A stretch of DNA of 64,000 nt from Coprenecus sp902388455 (lineage in GTDB: Bacteria; Bacteroidota; Bacteroidia; Bacteroidales; UBA932). The stretch lies in contig OZ007032.1 of NCBI GenBank assembly GCA_963931615.1, positions 558,001 to 622,000 of the forward strand, given 5' to 3'. The notes beneath the pieces are model-generated. The model worked only from the letters and a program-made list of their open reading frames with translations. It made no database searches and was not told the origin of the DNA. Below, one piece after another: positions 8,079-16,330 of this stretch; the first letter of the stretch is position 1, and each line of letters begins with the position of its first letter. Position numbers and translations under genes: made by a program.

Positions 8079-8163
8079 CGGAGGCGGAGGGATTCGAACC
8101 CCCGGAACGTTGCCGTTCAACAGTTTTCAAGACTGCCGCCATCGACCACTCGGCCACACCTCC
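8079..8163 (-). tRNA. tRNA-Ser (anticodon UGA)
   Basis: The minus strand folds as an 85-nt class II tRNA. The acceptor is GGAGGTG/CGCCTCC with discriminator G. The anticodon loop CTTGAAA gives UGA, which reads UCA. There is a long variable arm (GAACGGCAACGTTC), and the T loop is GGTTCGAATCC. The CCA end is not encoded. Confidence 0.95.
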
Positions 8164-8190
8164 ATTTCCCTTCATTTCTGAATCGGGCGG

Positions 8191-8198
8191 CAAAGATA
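8191..8198 (-). promoter_or_regulatory. -7 box TATCTTTG for tRNA-Ser
   Basis: CAAAGATA on the plus strand, 28 bases upstream of the tRNA 5' end, matches the -7 consensus on the minus strand. Confidence 0.6.
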
Positions 8199-8248
8199 TG
8201 TAAATTTTCCTAACCAGCAAAATTATCAGCGGATGATACCATGAAAAC

Positions 8249-8283
8249 CCGGGAATCCGGCCTTGAACAAGCCGGGCTCCCGG
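8249..8283 (-). terminator. terminator after the M56 gene
   Basis: A GC-rich hairpin (CCGGGA...TCCCGG with inner CCGG/CCGG) is followed on the minus strand by TTTT (8244..8247). It lies 8 bases past the stop at 8291, which supports 8291 rather than 8374 as the ancestral end of the M56 gene. Confidence 0.65.
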
Positions 8284-8290
8284 ATCTTCG

Positions 8291-9975
8291 TTACCGCGGC
8301 ACGTCCTCGTATATGATCCGGTCCTGCTCGGCGATTCTCTTCGGTACGGCTCCGATGACCTGATTCAGTTCATCTATGGAAAGAGCATTGAGCGGTTTAC
8401 CGAATTTTTTCTGCGAGTAATTGTCCCTGGCGGTGTCGTAGGCCTTGTCCATTGCGTTCGAACGTAGACCTCCGGGGACGAGTCTCTGTTGAATCCGATG
8501 CTGAATATCCCCAGGAACTGATCCTCATCTGTATCAGTGCGGATACCCTGTTCCATGATTATCCCGACGGCCTTTTCCGGAATTTCTTCCAATGTCACCT
8601 GATATCCGTCCATCATGATCCTGTCGTTGCTGTTCACGCGGATCTGGTGGAAATATTTTCGGTTAGCGGAAGTGACGGGAATGGCTGTCGTAATCTCCTC
8701 ATTGTCGCTGATGGCCGGAGGCAGTATTTGTACTGATTCAGCGGACAGTACCGCACCTCCGCCAAGGTCTGCCCTGTAGCGGACTTTCAGGAGACCGGCC
8801 TTCCGGAGGCTGTTTTTTATGTCGGTTACGGACCCCATGTCGGTGCCGCCGGAGATTTCAATCTCAGCAATGGTGGGCTTGCCGGCAGCGATTTTGTCTG
8901 CAATGACTTTGTCTATGTCCTCAGAGCTGTATTGCTGACCGTCGATTGTCAGCATATCTTTCGATACAGTGATGGTCAGTACGCTGTCCTGTGCGGCAGA
9001 GACTGCGTCCGGAGAAGTGCTGTGAGTGCCGGCTGCCGTAGCGGAGACGGCACTCTTCTGTGTCTGATCCTTGGTCCCGCAGCCGAACGCGAGGAAGGTG
9101 GCGGTGAGCAGCGGGAGGGCGGCGGCCAGCCTCAGTGAGGCGTAGCGGCCGAGTCGTGTCTTTGTCATCATAATAAACCGTTTTTTTGTGAGTGAGTGAT
9201 TCAACCCGCTGGATATATCCGGATTATAACCAAAGAGTTGCTTGAAGATGGCTGTTCTATATAGAGTCAGGTCATTTCCTTCGTTGAGAACGTCGCGGTC
9301 GGCCTCCCATTCCTGCACCTCCTTCAGCTCCTTTTCGGCAATCCACAGGAAGGGATTGAACCACAGCAGGCTGCGCAGGACGGAGAGGACGAGCCTCTCG
9401 TAGGAATGCCGGTGCCGGACGTGGCTGACCTCGTGGGAGAGGATCATCCGTCGCTCGGAGGAGCTGTAGTTGAAGCCCATGTAGACCGTCCGCAGGAAGG
9501 AGAACGGAGTCTGTATCTTCCCGCTCTCAGCTAAGGTCCAGTCCTCCATGCGGGTCAGGCGGGCTCCCCGGCGCAGGCGATATATACGTATGATATTCAG
9601 GACTATCAGGACAATGGAGGCTGCGGCGGTCACTCCGTAGACAGCAGCGGCCGTTTTCAGGACAATGGCCTTCGCGGAGGTTTTCCGGGAGGTGGCGGCG
9701 GCATCCTCTGCCGTGGCCCCGCCGTAGCCCCAGTCCTCCGGGAGAAGGTTCCCCCGGAATTCGTGGAGGGCGGCCGTCTCCTCTGCTGCGGGCTCCGGGG
9801 CGGGGGAGTACAGCGGCACGTCGAGGGCGGGGATGAGGGCTGCGAGCAGCATTGTCCCGACGATGTATGCCCGGCACAGCCTGTAGCCGACCTTTCCTGC
9901 CAGCAGCCACCGGTACAGGACCAGGAACAGGCCGCTGCAGATCAGTACCTCTATTATGTATTCGACCGTCTTCAT
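8291..9975 (-). pseudogene. BlaR1/MecR1-type M56 metallopeptidase sensor, frameshifted near the 3' end
   Basis: The N-terminus has several membrane helices and a zinc-protease motif HEVSH at residues 181-185, followed by a helix-rich M56 domain. The rest (from about 310) is a periplasmic region with ExbD-like repeats (ITVSKDMLTIDGQQY). In the reading frame from 9975 the protein ends at 8374 after 533 residues, the last 25 being implausible (WTRPTTPPGTITRR). Shifting frame at about 8456-8466 gives a C-terminus typical of these Bacteroidota proteins (AMDKAYDTARDNYSQKKFGK ... EQDRIIYEDVPR) that ends at 8291, just before a terminator. One base appears to be missing near 8460. It is co-transcribed with the blaI-like repressor 5 bases upstream; such pairs sense envelope stress or beta-lactams through repressor cleavage. 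The protease domain is intact, so a truncated protein may still work. Confidence 0.8.
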
Positions 9976-9980
9976 GTCTT

Positions 9981-10364
9981 TTATTTGCCTGAGTTGAGGA
10001 TCCTTAGGATCTCGTCGGTCTCCTCCACCGAGATGGACTTCTGCGAGGAGAAGAAGTTGACCATCCGGCTGACGGATCCGTCGAAGAAGTTGTCCAGCAC
10101 CGTGCGCATGTAGGTGCCGGTGTACTCTTCCTTCGCCACGAGCGGGAAGTATTCGTAGGTCCGTCCGTAGGCCTTGTGCGAGACGAAGCCCTTGCTCTCC
10201 AGTATCCGCACGATGGTCGATACCGTGTTATACGCCGGCCTCGGCTCCGGCATCTCCTCCAGGATGTCGTGTACCAGCACCTTTCCCTTCTTCCAGATTA
10301 CCTGCATTATCTCGAGCTCGGCGCGTGTGAGCTCCTGCCGTTCTTCCTTGACTATTTTTGCCAT
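9981..10364 (-). CDS. BlaI/MecI-family transcriptional repressor
   Basis: A 127-residue winged-helix protein (LTRAELEIMQVIWKKGKV ... PAYNTVSTIVRILESKGFV) with the C-terminal dimerisation helices of BlaI/MecI. The frame is open to an ATG at 10394, but that codon overlaps the -7 box at 10392, so ATG 10364 (MAKIVKEER) is chosen. It precedes the M56 protease gene and probably represses the pair through the dyad upstream; proteolysis triggered by the M56 protein would relieve it (family knowledge). Confidence 0.9.
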   Translation of the reverse strand: MAKIVKEERQELTRAELEIMQVIWKKGKVLVHDILEEMPEPRPAYNTVSTIVRILESKGFVSHKAYGRTYEYFPLVAKEEYTGTYMRTVLDNFFDGSVSRMVNFFSSQKSISVEETDEILRILNSGK

Positions 10365-10391
10365 GATGTGGGTATTTTCATTTTCTGACCA

Positions 10392-10436
10392 CAAAGCTAT
10401 AACTAAATTTTTAAATATGCAACTAAATCTTTAGTT
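10392..10436 (-). promoter_or_regulatory. blaI-type promoter (-7 TAGCTTTG) and AACTAAA dyad operator
   Basis: The minus-strand -7 box is at 10392..10399. Upstream of it, 10421..10436 is a perfect dyad AACTAAA-TC-TTTAGTT, and a half-site AACTAAAT recurs at 10401..10408. The dyad overlaps the expected -33 region and is a likely operator for the BlaI-like repressor encoded here. That binding is inferred. Confidence 0.6.
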
Positions 10437-10452
10437 AATTTCACCACCCTTC

Positions 10453-10491
10453 CGCCACGGCAGTAAAATCCGCGATTCGGTGCCGTTGTGG
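10453..10491. repeat. REP-like hairpin element, copy 1
   Basis: CCACGGCA and TGCCGTTGTGG form an imperfect stem. The right half (CGCGATTCGGTGCCGTTGTGG) is almost identical to the element at 51939..51978 and related to the one at 52047..52080. It lies between the minus-strand blaI promoter and the 3' end of the DUF2490 gene. Confidence 0.55.
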
Positions 10492-10573
10492 GAGTGCTTT
10501 CAGAGTGTGAGTGGAAGTGGGAGAAGAAATGGGTCCAGCCGATAGTCCCGGACGGGGTCAGTCCCGTTCTAAC

Positions 10574-11365
10574 CTAGTCCCAGCCGAAATTGAACGAGAG
10601 GCCGAGGACATGAATGTACTGCTGCTCCTTGTTGAGGTAGATGTCGTAGATACCTGAGGAGCCGGTGGTGTAGCTGACATCGCGGGAGTTGCGGATGTCG
10701 AAGTAGTAGTAGAGCTCCATGTTGCAGAAATCGGAGAAGTCCCACTTCACGCCCAGGCAGAACCGCAGGCGGTCTACGAAGGGACCTCCGCCGTAGTCCA
10801 CTGTGTTGAGGGTGTTGGAGAGCTCGAAGAATGCGTAGGGGGTGAGTTCCGTCTTGGGAATGTCGTAGTCGACCTTGAGTTTGGAGCGGATGAGCCATTC
10901 GTCCAGCGGGTCGTGTATGCCGTCAGCCCAGGGGCGGAGGTTGACCAGCGGACGTTCGGTCAGGGAGAGTTTCCAGTCATCGAGCTCGACTTCGGCCTTC
11001 AGGTCCAGGAAGACCCTGTGCCGGTACTGCCACTCCCGCTCGTATTCCACGTCTCCGATGTTGAGCACCGACTGGAAGATATAGCCGGCGTCCAGGGAAA
11101 AATAGTCGCAGGTCTCCCAGGAGAATGACCCCTGCAGGTAGTTGCGGTCGATTCTGGTCATATTGTCGCGGAAACGCAGCTCGTTGTTTAGCGTGAAGGT
11201 AAAATCGTCCGCCAGCGGGAACTCAAATCCGACGTCCACCCTCGGCTGGAAGTCGGAGGGTATGGTGCTCTCGAACACATCGTATCTAGGGGAATCCTGG
11301 GCTCCGGCGCACAGGACCGCACCTGCAAGGGCTGCGGCGGCTGATATAAGTCGAAGTCTGCTCAT
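10574..11365 (-). CDS. DUF2490-family outer-membrane protein
   Basis: A 263-residue protein with a signal peptide (about 1-22, cleaved near AGAQD) and regularly alternating beta strands: FTFTLNNELRFRDNM, YLQGSFSWETCDYFSLDAGY, EREWQYRHRVFLDLKAE, ending VLGLSFNFGWD. It has the Trp/Tyr/Arg spacing of DUF2490 barrels, which are conserved in Bacteroidota and have no settled function. It stands alone; the next gene upstream on this strand lies beyond RNase P RNA. Confidence 0.75.
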   Translation of the reverse strand: MSRLRLISAAAALAGAVLCAGAQDSPRYDVFESTIPSDFQPRVDVGFEFPLADDFTFTLNNELRFRDNMTRIDRNYLQGSFSWETCDYFSLDAGYIFQSVLNIGDVEYEREWQYRHRVFLDLKAEVELDDWKLSLTERPLVNLRPWADGIHDPLDEWLIRSKLKVDYDIPKTELTPYAFFELSNTLNTVDYGGGPFVDRLRFCLGVKWDFSDFCNMELYYYFDIRNSRDVSYTTGSSGIYDIYLNKEQQYIHVLGLSFNFGWD

Positions 11366-11466
11366 ATAGACAAAGGTGTAAATTTCAGTGACGCAAATAT
11401 GAACAATAATTCTGAAATGAATCTGAAATGGCTGTTAAATAAATGTTACAAAATCAAAAATAAAAA

Positions 11467-11808
11467 AGGCGGGACTGTAAGCCGGGTTCTGTACTCCGGA
11501 GCGGACCCCGGAGCCTCTATCATTTATCTGAGCAGCCTACCCCCCGGCAAAGAGCGAGCAACCCTTGACTGCCGGTATATTTGGCCTTGCAGGCCGCAGG
11601 CGGATACTCCGATGATGTCGCCATCGAACGGACGCAGGCTCTTACCCTGCATTTTCACCCTTACCTCTCCCGAGGGAGGGGCGGTTGTTTTCTGTTACCC
11701 GTGACGTAAGCTTTCGCCTACCTGTGCTTTCCACAGTGCGGTGCTCTGTCCTGCCCGGACTTTCCTCTCCCGGACCTTACGGCCCGACAGCGATAGAGCG
11801 CCCCGCCT
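11467..11808 (-). ncRNA. rnpB: RNase P RNA (class A)
   Basis: On the minus strand the 5' part contains GAGGAAAGTCCGGGC, the conserved start of bacterial RNase P RNA, preceded by GTAAGGTCCGGGA, and the 3' part ends with GAACCCGGCTTACAG. P1 pairs AGGCGGG (5' end, near 11808) with CCCGCCT (3' end, near 11467), followed by a T run (A run at 11462..11467) that acts as terminator. It is the catalytic RNA that removes the 5' leader of tRNAs. It begins only 4 bases after the stop of the flavin oxidoreductase gene, so its promoter must lie within that gene or it is processed from a read-through transcript. Confidence 0.93.
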
Positions 11809-11811
11809 ATT

Positions 11812-13047
11812 TTAACCTTTATGGTAATATTTCTTAATATTCCGCTCCACCTCGCGCTTCATGCGGGGGGAGAGCTTGCAGTTCTCGTGGCACTGCATGT
11901 CGTAGTTCCAGATGCGGGCCACGCAGTAGTTGGCGTGACGGCAGCCGCTTTCGGTGCAGACTCCGTCGCGGAGCTTGTTGACGAAATCGGTGTCGTAGAC
12001 CAGCGGACGGGCCATCTCCACGAACTCGAAGCCGGCGTCGAGCACCCGGTTGATGGTCGCCATGGAGTTGACGCCGCCGACGAATGCCAGGGGCATTTTC
12101 AGCTCCCGGCGGAAGCGGATCGAGTCATCGAAGAAGAAGGCCTCCTTGAAGGGTTCGTCCTTAATCATCATCTTACCGAAGAGGTTGACTCCTATCTTGA
12201 GCCACCACAGTCTCCAGGGCATGTAGCCGGTGAGCACGCTGATGGGCATGGCACCGCGCATCACGTACATCGGGGCCCGGCTGACGAAACCGCCGCTGAG
12301 TACCAGACAATGGGCTCCGTCCTGCTCCAGCCGCTTGGCGACCTTGATGCAGTCCTCCACCTCTAGACCGCCCTTGAAGCCGTCGCGGGTATTGGTCTTG
12401 ACCAGTACCGCGATGTCGTCTCCGGCAGCCTTCATCACCTCCTCCATGACCATGTCCATGAATTTCATTCGGTTCTCCAGCGGGCCGCCGAACTCATCGC
12501 GGCGGTGGTTGGTGTAGGGCGAGAGGAACTGCGAGATGAGGTAGCCGTGACCGGCGTGTATCTCCACTGCGTCGAAGCCTCCGTCGCGGGCGATGCGCAC
12601 TGCGTTGCCGAAGTCCTTGACGGTCTGGAGTATCTCGTCCTTACGCAGACCGTGTACGAAGGTAGGGGAGTAGAGATTGAAGCCGCTCGATGCTCCCACT
12701 GGTCTCTGGCCGCAGTACATCCGGTGCGACATGTTGCCGCAGTGACCGAGCTGGATGCAGGCCTTGGCACCGGCTGCGTGTATCGAGTCGGTCAGGTCGC
12801 GCAGGCCAGGGATGATCTCGGGACGCATCCACAGCTGGCGGTGGAAGGACAGGCCGCTCTTGTTGATGGAGGCGTAGGCCACGGAGGTCATGCCGACTCC
12901 GCCGCGGGCCACAGCCGTATGGTAGTCTTTGAGCTGCTGTGTGGGTACATGTCCGTCGCACATGCCCTCGTAGGCCGAGGCGCGGATGACGCGGTTCTTG
13001 ATTTCTATGGGGCCGATCTTGGCCGGGGTGAAGAGTAAGGATTCCAT
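11812..13047 (-). CDS. old yellow enzyme-family NADH:flavin oxidoreductase (possible steroid or enoyl reductase)
   Basis: The 411-residue protein is an FMN TIM-barrel of the OYE family: LFTPAKIGPIEIKNRVIRAS at the N-terminus, the catalytic-region motif DAVEIHAGHGYLISQFLSP, the sequence NRRDEFGG-like YTNHRRDEFGGPLENR, and FVEMARPLVYD near the phosphate site. A C-terminal Cys cluster (CTESGCRHANYC ... CHENC) resembles the 4Fe-4S site of 2,4-dienoyl-CoA reductase/BaiCD relatives, but the FAD/NAD domain of those 640-residue enzymes is absent. Its ATG abuts the stop of the 5-alpha-reductase-family gene, so they are translationally linked. OYE relatives paired with a 5-alpha-reductase reduce delta-4 bonds of 3-oxo steroids or bile acids in some gut Bacteroidales; that substrate is a context-based inference. 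Confidence 0.8.
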   Translation of the reverse strand: MESLLFTPAKIGPIEIKNRVIRASAYEGMCDGHVPTQQLKDYHTAVARGGVGMTSVAYASINKSGLSFHRQLWMRPEIIPGLRDLTDSIHAAGAKACIQLGHCGNMSHRMYCGQRPVGASSGFNLYSPTFVHGLRKDEILQTVKDFGNAVRIARDGGFDAVEIHAGHGYLISQFLSPYTNHRRDEFGGPLENRMKFMDMVMEEVMKAAGDDIAVLVKTNTRDGFKGGLEVEDCIKVAKRLEQDGAHCLVLSGGFVSRAPMYVMRGAMPISVLTGYMPWRLWWLKIGVNLFGKMMIKDEPFKEAFFFDDSIRFRRELKMPLAFVGGVNSMATINRVLDAGFEFVEMARPLVYDTDFVNKLRDGVCTESGCRHANYCVARIWNYDMQCHENCKLSPRMKREVERNIKKYYHKG

Positions 13048-13839
13048 TTAGTATATAAAAGGTATGAGTCGTTTGCGTTTGAGGGAGGTGAACTCCTCGC
13101 CGAATTCCTTGGCGTACTTCTCGTACAGGGAGTTGGCCCTGGGAGCGAGGTTGGCGAAGGTCCACATGCAGAAGATGATGCCCGGCAGGGACCAGGTCAG
13201 TATGGCGAAGCCGAACCACTCGGTGATCTCGCCGTAGTAGTTGGCCGAGGATACGTATCTGAACATGCCGCCCCGCGGGATATAATGCTTGGTGTCACCG
13301 GGCTTGCGGAGATGGCGGATGATGTGGTCGGAGTGGAGGTTTACCACCATGCCGAAGATGAATATCAGCGCTCCGATGATGAACTGCGGGGAGTACAGCC
13401 ACTCGGTGGTGTAGCGTCCCTCGGGGGCCAGTACGAAAAGCCAGCCGCAGATCAGGTAGGCGTTTATGACGTTGAATACCGCGCCCATGAGGACTACGGA
13501 TACAGGTATCCGGCTCTTGCCCCTCATCATGAAGGGGTAGATGAGCGAGCGCTGGATGTAGTGCACCAGCAGAAAGGATACCAGGATAAATTCGGTCAGG
13601 TGCTGCCATCCGCGGGCGGGAATGATGATCAGCAGGGCGGCAATCAGCACCGGTATCTCCATCAGGACCCAGCCCAGCTTGTTGTCTATCATGGGACCCC
13701 AGCCCTTGGCACGGAGGTAGCCGTAGCCCGCCTTGAAGTACTGCAGGGCCACGAAGACCACTACGGCCAGGACGATCATCACACGCTCGACGGTGTGGAA
13801 GAACTCGGGGTCAAATATTGTCAGTTCGCTCAGATTCAC
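13048..13839 (-). CDS. 3-oxo-5-alpha-steroid 4-dehydrogenase (steroid 5-alpha-reductase) family membrane protein
   Basis: A 263-residue protein with about six membrane helices and the conserved C-terminus of the SRD5A family (PF02544): GGMFRYVSSANYYGEITEWF, then FANLAPRANSLYEKYAKEFG and a final LIPFIY. The Asn-Tyr-x-Gly-Glu and terminal Phe-Gly ... Pro-Phe pattern form the NADPH-binding region in this family. The usual bacterial length is about 250-260. It lies between a thioesterase gene (31 bases upstream) and an OYE reductase gene (directly downstream). Known relatives in gut Bacteroidales make allo (5-alpha) bile acids or steroids; fatty-chain or isoprenoid double-bond reduction is an alternative. 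Confidence 0.82.
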   Translation of the reverse strand: MNLSELTIFDPEFFHTVERVMIVLAVVVFVALQYFKAGYGYLRAKGWGPMIDNKLGWVLMEIPVLIAALLIIIPARGWQHLTEFILVSFLLVHYIQRSLIYPFMMRGKSRIPVSVVLMGAVFNVINAYLICGWLFVLAPEGRYTTEWLYSPQFIIGALIFIFGMVVNLHSDHIIRHLRKPGDTKHYIPRGGMFRYVSSANYYGEITEWFGFAILTWSLPGIIFCMWTFANLAPRANSLYEKYAKEFGEEFTSLKRKRLIPFIY

Positions 13840-13870
13840 GGTTTATGGTTTTAATACGATTTGTCAATAA

Positions 13871-14614
13871 TTAAGGTTTCAGCCGTATGGCGGCCTGGAA
13901 CACGGCCTTGTCGCCGCAGCGTCCCTCAACGAAGAACTCTCCGGGTGCGGTGACTGCCCGGAAAAGGTCGACGCGGTCGCCCAGGCGGGTCTCGTGGTTG
14001 AAGTTGATCTGGTAGGAGTCAATGCCTCCGCCCCGGGACAGCTCTTCGGCGGGGAGGGCGTCGAAGGCCCACTCGACGTACTTGGCGTTGTTGGTGTGGA
14101 GGTTGAAGTCCATGTCGGAGTACAGAACTTCGTGGGTGCGGACCTGCTCCATGCCTTCGTCGGGAGTCAGGAGCTTGCCGCAGGGCTCGGCCAGGGCGTT
14201 GCGGTCCAGGGCGGTGGAGGTGCTCTTCTCGCCCAGGACGTGGTCCGGGCGCAGCATCCTGCGGGTGCCGGCGTCTATCAGCAGCCAGGAGCTTGTGGCC
14301 TGGATCAGGGGAGAGCCGCCCCAGGCGGGAGTGATCTCGAAGTCCCTGAGGGAGAATACCCCCTCGCGGCCCTTGTGCCAGGTGGTCAGCTCCACCTCGT
14401 CCTCCCACTTCGGGGAACTGAGGTAGGAGACCTTCATCCGGGAGAGGACCCATACTATATTGTCCTTGATCAGGTCGGCGTAGCCGAATCCTATCCTGGA
14501 AGCGTGGTAGTTGGCTATCTCCTGGGCCTGCGTCATGAAAGAGAATGCCTTGTAGCTCTTGCGGATGTCCACGTCGCAGGTGCAGATTCTGTATCTTATT
14601 GTATGACTTTTCAT
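13871..14614 (-). CDS. acyl-ACP thioesterase (FatA/FatB-like hotdog fold)
   Basis: A 247-residue double-hotdog thioesterase (PF01643). The N-terminal half has FSFMTQAQEIANYHASRIG and TTWHKGREGVFSLRDFEI; the C-terminal half has the catalytic-type motif DMDFNLHTNNAKYVEWAF with the Asn-x-His pair. It releases free fatty acids from acyl carrier protein in the cytoplasm. It is the first gene of a minus-strand operon with the 5-alpha-reductase-family and OYE genes, with a -7 box at 14643. Why a thioesterase should be linked to a steroid reductase is not obvious; the three may act together on an acyl or sterol-like lipid. Confidence 0.85.
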   Translation of the reverse strand: MKSHTIRYRICTCDVDIRKSYKAFSFMTQAQEIANYHASRIGFGYADLIKDNIVWVLSRMKVSYLSSPKWEDEVELTTWHKGREGVFSLRDFEITPAWGGSPLIQATSSWLLIDAGTRRMLRPDHVLGEKSTSTALDRNALAEPCGKLLTPDEGMEQVRTHEVLYSDMDFNLHTNNAKYVEWAFDALPAEELSRGGGIDSYQINFNHETRLGDRVDLFRAVTAPGEFFVEGRCGDKAVFQAAIRLKP

Positions 14615-14642
14615 TCAGAGATAAGGTTGAAAAAATATCTTG

Positions 14643-14670
14643 CAAAGATAGTTTTTTTGCATTAACTTTG
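14643..14670. promoter_or_regulatory. divergent -7 boxes (thioesterase operon minus, pyrG plus)
   Basis: TATCTTTG on the minus strand (14643..14650) lies 29 bases before the thioesterase ATG, and TAACTTTG on the plus strand (14663..14670) lies 26 bases before the pyrG ATG. The two promoters overlap in their upstream parts, so they may interfere. Confidence 0.65.
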
Positions 14671-14695
14671 TTCCCCCGTAAGTAAATAATATAGT

Positions 14696-16330
14696 ATGTC
14701 TGCAAAATATGTTTTCGTTACGGGAGGTGTCGTATCCTCGTTAGGAAAAGGCATCATTTCCTCTTCATTAGCCAAGCTGCTTCAGTCCAGGGGACTGCGG
14801 GTCACTATCCAGAAGTTCGACCCCTATCTCAACGTGGACCCCGGCACGCTGAATCCCTACGAGCACGGAGAGTGCTTTGTCACCGAGGACGGGGCCGAGA
14901 CCGACCTGGACCTGGGTCATTATGAGAGATTTCTCAATATCTACACATCCCGCGCGAACAACGTCACCACCGGTAAGATCTACCGCACAGTCATCGACAA
15001 GGAGCGTCAGGGAGCGTACCTGGGTAAGACCGTCCAGATCATCCCCCACATCACCGACGAGATCAAGCGCCGCATGCTTCTGCTGGGCAAGAGCGGACAG
15101 TACGACGTGGTCGTCACAGAGATAGGCGGTACCGTCGGAGACATCGAGTCCCTGCCGTTCATCGAGGCCATGAGGCAGCTGCAGTGGGAGCTTCCCGACG
15201 AGGACTGCCTGGTGATTCACTTGACCCTGGTGCCCTACCTGAGTGCGGCCAAGGAGCTGAAGTCCAAGCCTACCCAGCACTCTGTCAAGCTCCTGCAGCA
15301 GGACGGAGTACAGCCGGACATACTGATCTGCCGCACCGAGCACAAGCTTTCCCAGGAGCTGCGCAAGAAGTTGGCTCTCTTCTGCAACGTGCGTCCCAAT
15401 GCCGTAATCGAGTCTATCGACGCTGATACCATATATAGAGTTCCCATGATGATGAGGGAAGAGAAGCTGGACGAGATCGTCCTCGAGAAGTTCGGACTGA
15501 CTACAGCCGAGCCGGACCTGGAGGCATGGAAGGGCTTCCTGGACAGGCTGGGAGCGCCCAAGTCTCATGTGACTGTTGCCCTTGTCGGCAAGTATGTGGA
15601 GCTTCAGGATGCCTATAAGTCCATCCTCGAGGCATTCATTCACGCCGGAGCCGCCAACCGCTGCAAGGTAAAGGTGGTGCCTATCCACAGCGAGTACCTC
15701 ACCGAGGACAATGTCGAGGAGAAACTCTCCGGTATGGACGGAATCCTCATAGCTCCCGGTTTCGGAGAGAGAGGACTGGAGGGCAAGATCAAGGCTGTCC
15801 GTTACGCCCGCGAGAGGAAAGTGCCGTTCTTCGGCATCTGTCTCGGTATGCAGATGGCCGTAGTGGAGTATGCCCGTAATGTCCTGGGGCTGACAGATGC
15901 CATGACTACCGAGGTTGAGGCCAATACGGCCAATCCCGTCATCGACCTGATGGCCGACCAGAAGACCACCACGGTTAAGGGCGGAACTATGCGTCTGGGA
16001 GCCTACAAGTGCCTGGTCGAGGAAGACTCGTTGGCCTACCGCATCTACGGCAAGCCCCTTATCAGCGAGCGTCACCGCCACCGCTATGAACTCAACAACG
16101 ACTACGTAGAGCGTCTCAACGCCGCTGGCATGCGCATCTCCGGACGCAATCCGGAGACAGGACTGGCCGAGATCGTCGAGATACCCTCGCACCCTTTCTT
16201 TATAGGAGTGCAGTTCCATCCCGAATACAAGAGTACCCCCGAGAATCCTCAGCCGATTTTCAAAGCCTTCGTCAAGGCTTCCATGGAGTACCACGACAGG
16301 CATAATTCCGAAGGAGGCTCCCAGCGATGA
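14696..16330 (+). CDS. pyrG: CTP synthase
   Basis: The 544-residue protein matches full-length CTP synthase. It makes CTP from UTP, ATP and glutamine, the last step of pyrimidine nucleotide synthesis. The N-terminal synthetase domain (1 to about 270) begins YVFVTGGVVSSLGKGI and contains FDPYLNVDPGTLNPYEHGE. The C-terminal class I glutaminase domain has the nucleophile Cys382 in GICLGMQMAVVEYARN and the His-Glu pair in FHPEYKS. It overlaps the next gene by 4 bases (ATGA), so the two are translationally coupled. Confidence 0.98.
   Translation: MSAKYVFVTGGVVSSLGKGIISSSLAKLLQSRGLRVTIQKFDPYLNVDPGTLNPYEHGECFVTEDGAETDLDLGHYERFLNIYTSRANNVTTGKIYRTVIDKERQGAYLGKTVQIIPHITDEIKRRMLLLGKSGQYDVVVTEIGGTVGDIESLPFIEAMRQLQWELPDEDCLVIHLTLVPYLSAAKELKSKPTQHSVKLLQQDGVQPDILICRTEHKLSQELRKKLALFCNVRPNAVIESIDADTIYRVPMMMREEKLDEIVLEKFGLTTAEPDLEAWKGFLDRLGAPKSHVTVALVGKYVELQDAYKSILEAFIHAGAANRCKVKVVPIHSEYLTEDNVEEKLSGMDGILIAPGFGERGLEGKIKAVRYARERKVPFFGICLGMQMAVVEYARNVLGLTDAMTTEVEANTANPVIDLMADQKTTTVKGGTMRLGAYKCLVEEDSLAYRIYGKPLISERHRHRYELNNDYVERLNAAGMRISGRNPETGLAEIVEIPSHPFFIGVQFHPEYKSTPENPQPIFKAFVKASMEYHDRHNSEGGSQR

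Noticed and set aside
7946..8203. A plus-strand frame over the tRNA-Ser region
   Set aside because: It reads through a terminator and the antisense of a tRNA.
10365..10394. Upstream ATG for the BlaI-like repressor
   Set aside because: That ATG overlaps the -7 box, so transcripts would start after it; ATG 10364 gives the usual family length.
11812..13047. Full BaiCD/BaiH-type enzyme
   Set aside because: The protein stops after the TIM barrel and Cys cluster; the FAD/NAD domain of the 640-residue enzymes is absent.
14768..16303. A 511-codon minus-strand frame opposite pyrG
   Set aside because: pyrG is unmistakable on the plus strand; the antisense frame has no recognisable domain. The same holds for 19872..21260 opposite the dehydratase.
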